Below are positions 58,980 through 64,000 of a stretch of 64,000 nucleotides of DNA, one piece after another. The notes under the pieces were generated by a model. The model did not search any database. It worked only from the letters and a program-made list of their open reading frames with translations, and was not told the origin of the DNA. The stretch spans positions 2,604,001-2,668,000 of the forward strand of contig NZ_CP053835.1 in the NCBI RefSeq assembly GCF_013201725.1. The letters are read 5' to 3'. The first letter of the stretch is position 1; the number at the start of each line of letters is the position of its first letter. The position numbers were made by a program, and so were the translations under genes. The stretch is from Arcobacter defluvii. GTDB lineage: Bacteria; Campylobacterota; Campylobacteria; Campylobacterales; Arcobacteraceae.

Positions 58980-59024
58980 GCACGCATAATTTAGTACATG
59001 TAGAAACAAAAAAAAAGGAAGAAA

Positions 59025-59711
59025 ATGGAAGGAAGACTGTTTACATTCTTGGGTGCAATTGGTGGGCACGGGCAAGAGTGGATAATCTTATCACACTTTG
59101 TTCTAGTTATTGGGATAATTTTCTTAATTTCAAGAGCAGCTACTAGAAAGTTACAATTAGTTCCAACTGGATCTCAAAATGTAATGGAAACGTTCGTAGG
59201 TGGTATCGTTGCAATGGGAACTGATACAATGGGTGAAAAAAACGCTAGAACTTATATGCCTTTAATTGGTTCTTTAGCTTTAGTAATTTTTGTTAGTAAT
59301 ATGATTGGAGTTATCCCTGGTTTCGAAGCTCCAACTTCAAATATTAACTTTACATTATCTTTAGCTTTAATAGTATTTGTTTACTATAACTATTTAGGTA
59401 TTAAGAAAAATGGTTTCGTTGCTTACTTTAAACATTTTATGGGACCTATGCCTGTATTAGCTCCATTAATGTTCCCAATTGAAATTATTTCTCACTTATC
59501 AAGAATTGTTTCATTATCATTCAGACTTTTTGGTTCAATCAGAGGAGATGATATGTTCTTAATGGTACTTTTAATGTTAGTACCTTGGTTATTACCTCTT
59601 CCTGGGTTCTTCTTATTAACTGCGTTTGGTTTCTTACAAGCGTTTATTTTCAGTATATTAACTTATGTTTATATTGCTGGTTCTATTATGATGGAACACG
59701 AAGAACACTAA
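59025..59711 (+). CDS. atpB: F0F1 ATP synthase subunit a
   Basis: 228 residues with about six membrane segments. Key parts are FVGGIVAMGTDTMGEKNART, the SRIVSLSFRLFGSIRGDD helix holding the essential arginine, and the C-terminal FLQAFIFSILTYVYIAGSI. Subunit a forms the proton half-channels next to the c-ring. In this group atpB is often apart from the main atp operon, and here too no other atp gene is near. AAGGAAG lies before the ATG. Confidence 0.97.
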   Translation: MEGRLFTFLGAIGGHGQEWIILSHFVLVIGIIFLISRAATRKLQLVPTGSQNVMETFVGGIVAMGTDTMGEKNARTYMPLIGSLALVIFVSNMIGVIPGFEAPTSNINFTLSLALIVFVYYNYLGIKKNGFVAYFKHFMGPMPVLAPLMFPIEIISHLSRIVSLSFRLFGSIRGDDMFLMVLLMLVPWLLPLPGFFLLTAFGFLQAFIFSILTYVYIAGSIMMEHEEH

Positions 59712-59735
59712 AAATTTTGATAAAAAATTTTGAAA

Positions 59736-59768
59736 AGGGAATAAGTTTTTACTTATTCCCTTTTTTTA
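59736..59768 (+). terminator. atpB terminator
   Basis: GGGAATAAGT near 59738-59747 pairs perfectly with ACTTATTCCC after a 4-base T loop, followed by seven T. A strong Rho-independent terminator. Confidence 0.95.
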
Positions 59769-59789
59769 TATATTTAAATAGAAAGACTA

Positions 59790-60344
59790 ATGAAAAAATA
59801 TCTTATAACTGACCCTCAATATTATAGTAATGATATAAAAATATTTAAAAAAACTTTGATAAAAGCTTTAACTAAACATAAAATTGATATTGCCTGTTTT
59901 AGAGATAAAGAATCTAAAAACTTTGAAGAATTGGCAAAAATCTTTATAGAAATTTGTAAAAAATTTAATGTAAAAAAAATACTTCTAAATTCAAATTATT
60001 TATTGGCTAAAAAGCTAGGTGCATCAGGAGTTCATTTAAATTCAAAACAATTTGATAAAATCAAAGAAGCAAAAGAAAAAAATCTTTTTACAATTATCTC
60101 TTGTCACACTTTTTTAGAGATTGAAAAGGCTATGAAATTAAAAGCAGATGCAATTACTTTCTCTCCTATTTTTAATACACCAAATAAAGGTGAACCTAAA
60201 GGGATTGAAAAGTTAGAAGAAGCAACAAACTTATATAAAGATATAAAGATAATTGCTCTTGGAGGAATAGTTTCAGAAGAACAAATCTCTAAAATAGAAA
60301 ATACAAAAGCCTACGGTTTTGCATCTATTCGATATTTTATTTAA
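59790..60344 (+). CDS. thiE: Thiamine phosphate synthase-like protein
   Basis: 184 residues, a compact version of ThiE/TenI. It starts MKKYLITDPQYYSNDIKIF and has ACFRDKESKNFEELAKIF, GASGVHLNSKQFDKI, a FSPIFNTPNKGEPKG stretch for the phosphate site and IIALGGIVSEEQISKI. It should join the thiazole and pyrimidine parts of thiamine, though TenI regulators look similar. The 3' end overlaps the convergent RecB-like helicase gene by 4 bases. The first residues lie just after the atpB terminator. Confidence 0.82.
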   Translation: MKKYLITDPQYYSNDIKIFKKTLIKALTKHKIDIACFRDKESKNFEELAKIFIEICKKFNVKKILLNSNYLLAKKLGASGVHLNSKQFDKIKEAKEKNLFTIISCHTFLEIEKAMKLKADAITFSPIFNTPNKGEPKGIEKLEEATNLYKDIKIIALGGIVSEEQISKIENTKAYGFASIRYFI

Positions 60345-63073
60345 ACTTCTTTAATAGTACAATCACTAGGTTTTAAATAAACTAGATATGATTTCACATT
60401 TGATGTTTGAAATATCTCTTTTATAGCTTTTTTATAATATGAAACTTGAACTTTATGTTCATCAAGTTCTTCTTTTGTTGTTTTATAATCAATAATATAA
60501 AAACAATCTTCTTTAAATAAAAGTAAATCTATAATCTTTATCTCTTCTTTATAAATTAAAGATTGCTCTGAAATAAACATTGAATTATCTAATAAAGATT
60601 TAAAAGTTGAATCATTCAATAAATATCTCAATCTATTTTTTATATCAAAAAAATCTTCTTCACTTAAATAGTTTGAATATCTAGTTTGAACTAAATCCAT
60701 AGAATAGTCTAAATTATTTTCATCAAATTTTGTCATCATTTCCAAACAATAGTGAGTTGCCAATCCAAAATATTTTGCATGTAAATGGTCAACTTCTAAC
60801 TCTTTTTCTTTTGAAATTTGTTTTTCCTGTGTTCCTAAATCTAATGGAGTATATGAAACAATATTTTTTTCATCTTTATTTATTACAAGATTAATGCTCT
60901 CTTTAATTTTTCCAATTTTACAAACATTCATATTTAAAATATCAAAAACAGAAGATTTAACTTTTTTAAATATAATCATATTATTTTTGGCTCTTGTCAT
61001 TGCAACATACAAAATATTTATTTCATCTTCAAGACTAAGTGCCTTTTCTTTTGCTATTGCTTTTTCATAATCTTTATCAAAATTTTCATAACCTTTTATT
61101 TTGTAAAAAATATTTTTTAGTTCAAGATTTTCATACTCAAATAAAAGTGAAGATTTGTCTACATTTTTTCTTTTAATTCTATCAAGTAAAATAACAGTAT
61201 GAAACTCTAAACCTTTTGATTTAAAAATAGTTAATATTTGAAGTCCAACTGATTCACTATTTTCCATATTTGCATCTAATTTATCTATCTCATAAACAAA
61301 ATCTACGATATTATTAAAAGGTGAACTCACTTCAATTAATTTAACAACATTTTCATCTATGATTTTTAATTTTTTTGATAACTCTTTTATAATTTCTTGA
61401 ACAGATTTTTCTTCCAATTCAATTTGTAAATCCAATTCATTTAATATCTCTTTTCCAATAAGTGCATTTACATTCTCTTTATAAATTTCTTCTTTGAAAT
61501 AAAGATATTTCATAGCATTAATAACTGCTTTTACATTTTGTTGATTTATTAATTTTGAAGTCATTTCAGTTGATATTTTCATATCAGGAAACTTCTGTTT
61601 TAAATAATAATATAAAGATAAAACATCATCATTTGTATAAGTTAGAATTGATATATCATTTGGATTAACTCCCAAATTAATCAACTCTTCAATCTTTTTT
61701 GCAATGTTTACAAATTTTTCTTCTTCATCTAATGCTTCATCTTCAAAAACTTCAACATAACCATCTTTTGCAACTGATTCTTGTTCATAATATTCATAAT
61801 TAACAAGATTTAAAAAAAGTGAATTTACATATGAAATGATATTTTCACATGAACGATAATTTGTATTTAAAACTTCAACTTCTAAAACTTTATTTGTATT
61901 TGCTACATAATCAAAAAGTTCTCTTTTCCCACCTCTAAATCTATAAATAGATTGTTTTGTATCCCCAACATAAAAAAATGTTTTAAATTTTGTCGTGTCA
62001 CCAGAAAGTATCTCTTTTATTAAAGGTTCTAAAATCTTATATTGTAAAAGTGAAGTATCTTGAAACTCATCCATCAAAATATGTGAATATGTTGAATCAA
62101 GTCTAAAATATAAAAAATCTTTATCAATTTTTGTTGATAATAATTCATAAACTAAATTTGAAATATCATTAAATTCTAAATAGTTTTTATTTTTGTTAAA
62201 CTCAAATTTAAAATCTTTAAACATTAAATAGAGTTCAAATAGTTTATTTAAACTGTACCCTGCCCTTATTTTATAATATATTGTTATCTCTTTTTTTAAC
62301 TCTATAAAATATGATTCAATTGTTTCATTTGCGCATTTTTTAAAATATGAATATTCAGCTAAACAATCTTTTTCAAGCCAAGTTCGTCCAAATAAATCAT
62401 CAAATTTCTCAAAATCAACAGCTTTTTTTGCACTTGGGCTTGCAACACTACAATTTAAAATAAACTCTTTTATTTTAAAAGCATTTTCTAAAACTTTCTC
62501 TTTTTGAAAATCTATTAATTTAGCATCAATATTTAAAATATTTATTTTTTCATTTTTTTCTAAAAGTGTTTTAAAAAGTTCAAAAAGTGAATTAAATTTC
62601 TTTTTTTCATAATGAGAAAAATCTATCAATGTTTCAAACTGTTTTAAATCAAGTGATTCTAAAAATTTTAAACTAAGAGTTTCAATATCATCTTCTTTTA
62701 TTTCAAAATCATCTGAAATACCAATATATCCACAAAACTCTCTTAAAATCTTATTTACAAATTTATCAATAGTAAATATTGATAAATTCGCACTTGAAAA
62801 TGATTTTACTAAAAAACCTTTTTTCCCTAAAATCTCTTCTTTTGAGAGATTTGATTGTTCAATAATAGCATTTAAATATGCTTCATCATCACCTAAAGTA
62901 AGAAGTGTTTTATATATTCTTTCACTCATTTCATTTGCAGCTTTGTTTGTAAATGTCAGAGTTAAAATTTCATTTGGTTTTGCGCCAAGTAACAACAAAG
63001 TGATATAACGAACCGTAAGTGCAAATGTTTTACCACTTCCTGCACTGGCTTTTAAAGCTAAATATTTTTTCAT
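60341..63073 (-). CDS. RecB/AddA-like ATP-dependent helicase-nuclease
   Basis: 910 residues. Helicase motifs: Walker A KASAGSGKTFALTVRY (about 8-22), TLTFTNKAANEMSERI, Walker B MDEFQDTSLLQ, GDTKQSIYRFRGGKREL, and SKGLEFHTVIL. The C-terminal nuclease has the DYKTTKE active site (about 870). It is shorter than E. coli RecB, as is usual in Campylobacterota. It probably works with an AddB-like partner, not encoded here, in repair of double-strand breaks. Convergent with the thiE-like gene and divergent from argB. Confidence 0.92.
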   Translation of the reverse strand: MKKYLALKASAGSGKTFALTVRYITLLLLGAKPNEILTLTFTNKAANEMSERIYKTLLTLGDDEAYLNAIIEQSNLSKEEILGKKGFLVKSFSSANLSIFTIDKFVNKILREFCGYIGISDDFEIKEDDIETLSLKFLESLDLKQFETLIDFSHYEKKKFNSLFELFKTLLEKNEKINILNIDAKLIDFQKEKVLENAFKIKEFILNCSVASPSAKKAVDFEKFDDLFGRTWLEKDCLAEYSYFKKCANETIESYFIELKKEITIYYKIRAGYSLNKLFELYLMFKDFKFEFNKNKNYLEFNDISNLVYELLSTKIDKDFLYFRLDSTYSHILMDEFQDTSLLQYKILEPLIKEILSGDTTKFKTFFYVGDTKQSIYRFRGGKRELFDYVANTNKVLEVEVLNTNYRSCENIISYVNSLFLNLVNYEYYEQESVAKDGYVEVFEDEALDEEEKFVNIAKKIEELINLGVNPNDISILTYTNDDVLSLYYYLKQKFPDMKISTEMTSKLINQQNVKAVINAMKYLYFKEEIYKENVNALIGKEILNELDLQIELEEKSVQEIIKELSKKLKIIDENVVKLIEVSSPFNNIVDFVYEIDKLDANMENSESVGLQILTIFKSKGLEFHTVILLDRIKRKNVDKSSLLFEYENLELKNIFYKIKGYENFDKDYEKAIAKEKALSLEDEINILYVAMTRAKNNMIIFKKVKSSVFDILNMNVCKIGKIKESINLVINKDEKNIVSYTPLDLGTQEKQISKEKELEVDHLHAKYFGLATHYCLEMMTKFDENNLDYSMDLVQTRYSNYLSEEDFFDIKNRLRYLLNDSTFKSLLDNSMFISEQSLIYKEEIKIIDLLLFKEDCFYIIDYKTTKEELDEHKVQVSYYKKAIKEIFQTSNVKSYLVYLKPSDCTIKEV

Positions 63074-63162
63074 AAAAGAATAATACTAAAGTAACTATTT
63101 CATTTTAGTTAATAAGATACTTTTAGATATAATCTTGCTTTAAAAATCTTTTAGGATTATAT

Positions 63163-64000
63163 ATGATAGATAAAATAGATAAACATTATAAAGTTAAAAC
63201 TCTTCTTGATGCAATTCCATATATTAAAAAATTCTTCGGAAAAACAATCGTTATTAAATATGGTGGCTCAGCACAAACAAGTCCTGATTTAAAAGATAAA
63301 TTTGCTGAAGATATAGTTTTATTATCTCTTTTAGGAATAAAACCTATTATTGTTCATGGTGGAGGAGCAAGGATAACTGAACTTTTAACAAAATTAAATA
63401 TCCCTTCTTCATTTGTGGATGGACATAGAGTTACATGTGAAGATAGTATGAGAGTTGTTGAAATGGTTTTAAGTGGAGAAATCAATAAAAATATCACTTC
63501 TTTATTAAATCATCATGGAGCAAAAGCTATTGGAATTTCAGGAAAAGATTCTAGTATTATAAATGCTATTCCAAAAGATGGTGGAAGATTTGGTTATACA
63601 GGAGAAATCACAAAAGTAAATGGCACACTTATAAATAATCTTATAAAAGAAGGATTTATTCCAGTAATAGCACCAATTGCGGATAGTGCTGAACCAAATC
63701 ATCCTGGATTTAATATAAATGCTGATGTTGCAGCTTGTGAAATTGCTGTTGCTGTTGGCGCTCAAAAAGTTTTATTTTTAACTGACACTATTGGTGTTTT
63801 AGATAAAGAAGGAAAATTAATTCAAACTTTACATAAAGAGAGTGTTGAAAACTATAAAAAAGATGGAACAATCGCTGGTGGAATGATTCCAAAAGTTGAT
63901 TCTTGTATTGATGCTATACACAATGGCGTAAATAAAGCTCACATTATTGATGGAAGAGTTGAACACTCAATTTTATTAGAGTTATTTACAAGTGATGGAA
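63163..64000 (+). CDS. argB: Acetylglutamate kinase (gene runs off the right edge)
   Basis: The ATG at 63163 has AGGAT upstream and starts MIDKIDKHYKVKTLLDAIPY. About 279 codons are in the window. ArgB features: TIVIKYGGSAQTSPDLKD, PIIVHGGGARITELL, VDGHRVTCEDSMRVV and the lysine-rich C-terminal part with AGGMIPKVDSC. It phosphorylates N-acetylglutamate in arginine synthesis. The stop codon lies beyond 64000. Likely nearly complete, since the family has about 290 residues. Confidence 0.96.
   Translation, partial: MIDKIDKHYKVKTLLDAIPYIKKFFGKTIVIKYGGSAQTSPDLKDKFAEDIVLLSLLGIKPIIVHGGGARITELLTKLNIPSSFVDGHRVTCEDSMRVVEMVLSGEINKNITSLLNHHGAKAIGISGKDSSIINAIPKDGGRFGYTGEITKVNGTLINNLIKEGFIPVIAPIADSAEPNHPGFNINADVAACEIAVAVGAQKVLFLTDTIGVLDKEGKLIQTLHKESVENYKKDGTIAGGMIPKVDSCIDAIHNGVNKAHIIDGRVEHSILLELFTSDG

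Overview
The window is a stretch of bacterial chromosome with very AT-rich coding DNA and third codon positions almost all A or T. Gene content and order point to Campylobacterota, most likely the Arcobacter group. Supporting signs are the mraY-murD pair divergent from gpmI, a short MqnA of the futalosine menaquinone route, a RecB/AddA-like helicase, a glnA without the usual adenylylation tyrosine, and TATAAT -10 boxes in AT-rich promoters. The genus is an inference; the 16S gene in the window would settle it. I see no phage, insertion sequence, CRISPR array or replication origin.

Layout. 1-3.9 kb (minus strand): a translation and transcription block of four tRNA genes (Phe, Thr, Tyr, Gly), tuf, rpmG, tRNA-Trp, secE, nusG, rplK and the start of rplA, with several strong hairpins between genes. 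3.9-20.9 kb: cell-wall genes (murD, mraY, a class A PBP, uppP, murG, ftsW, ftsI) mixed with gpmI, a lone ABC ATPase, glnA, a PHP phosphatase, a two-receiver GGDEF protein, moaE/moaD, mqnA and a cyclophilin. 21.3-27 kb: a complete rRNA operon on the minus strand (16S, tRNA-Ile, tRNA-Ala, 23S, 5S) with a clear promoter, a boxA-like site, long processing stems and a terminator. 27-29.5 kb: a pseudopilin-like protein overlapping a GT39-like membrane protein, then a pabA/trpG-type amidotransferase. 29.6-35.5 kb: a ferric-iron ABC transporter behind a Fur-like dyad, then a membrane diguanylate cyclase with two substrate-binding-protein-like sensor regions. 35.5-43.8 kb is the most accessory-looking part: a siroheme nitrite/sulfite reductase, an M42-like peptidase with a structured leader, a small acidic protein, an NTF2-like protein, two unrelated Fe(II)/2-oxoglutarate-type oxygenases, tex, a frameshifted FRG-domain gene and a hairpin-rich intergenic element. 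43.8-51.9 kb: an amino-acid handling region (ABC importer, LysE and MarC families, RidA, Nudix) with an EamA transporter, an AraC-type regulator and a PLP aminotransferase. 51.9-64 kb: membrane proteins, a diverged nucleoside phosphorylase, rplS, trmD, an unrecognised cysteine-containing small gene, metE with a hairpin-rich leader, ilvA, atpB, a thiE-like gene, the RecB-like helicase-nuclease and the start of argB.

How the genes work together. The window combines peptidoglycan precursor synthesis and septal or wall polymerisation, ribosome and translation factors, and nutrient capture (iron, polar amino acids). The importer cluster sits close to RidA and an aminotransferase, and metE, ilvA and argB add amino-acid synthesis. 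Transcription units are compact: many genes overlap by 4-20 bp, and three convergent pairs overlap at their 3' ends (uppP/murG, eamA/araC, thiE/helicase).

No single large unknown system is obvious. The best leads are the FRG gene whose internal stop is resolved by skipping one base, the 38.5-40.7 kb oxygenase cluster, the orphan gene plus leader in front of metE, the structured leader of the peptidase gene, and an amino-acid ABC permease with a lipoyl-like insert. All functions are read from sequence motifs and neighbourhood only.
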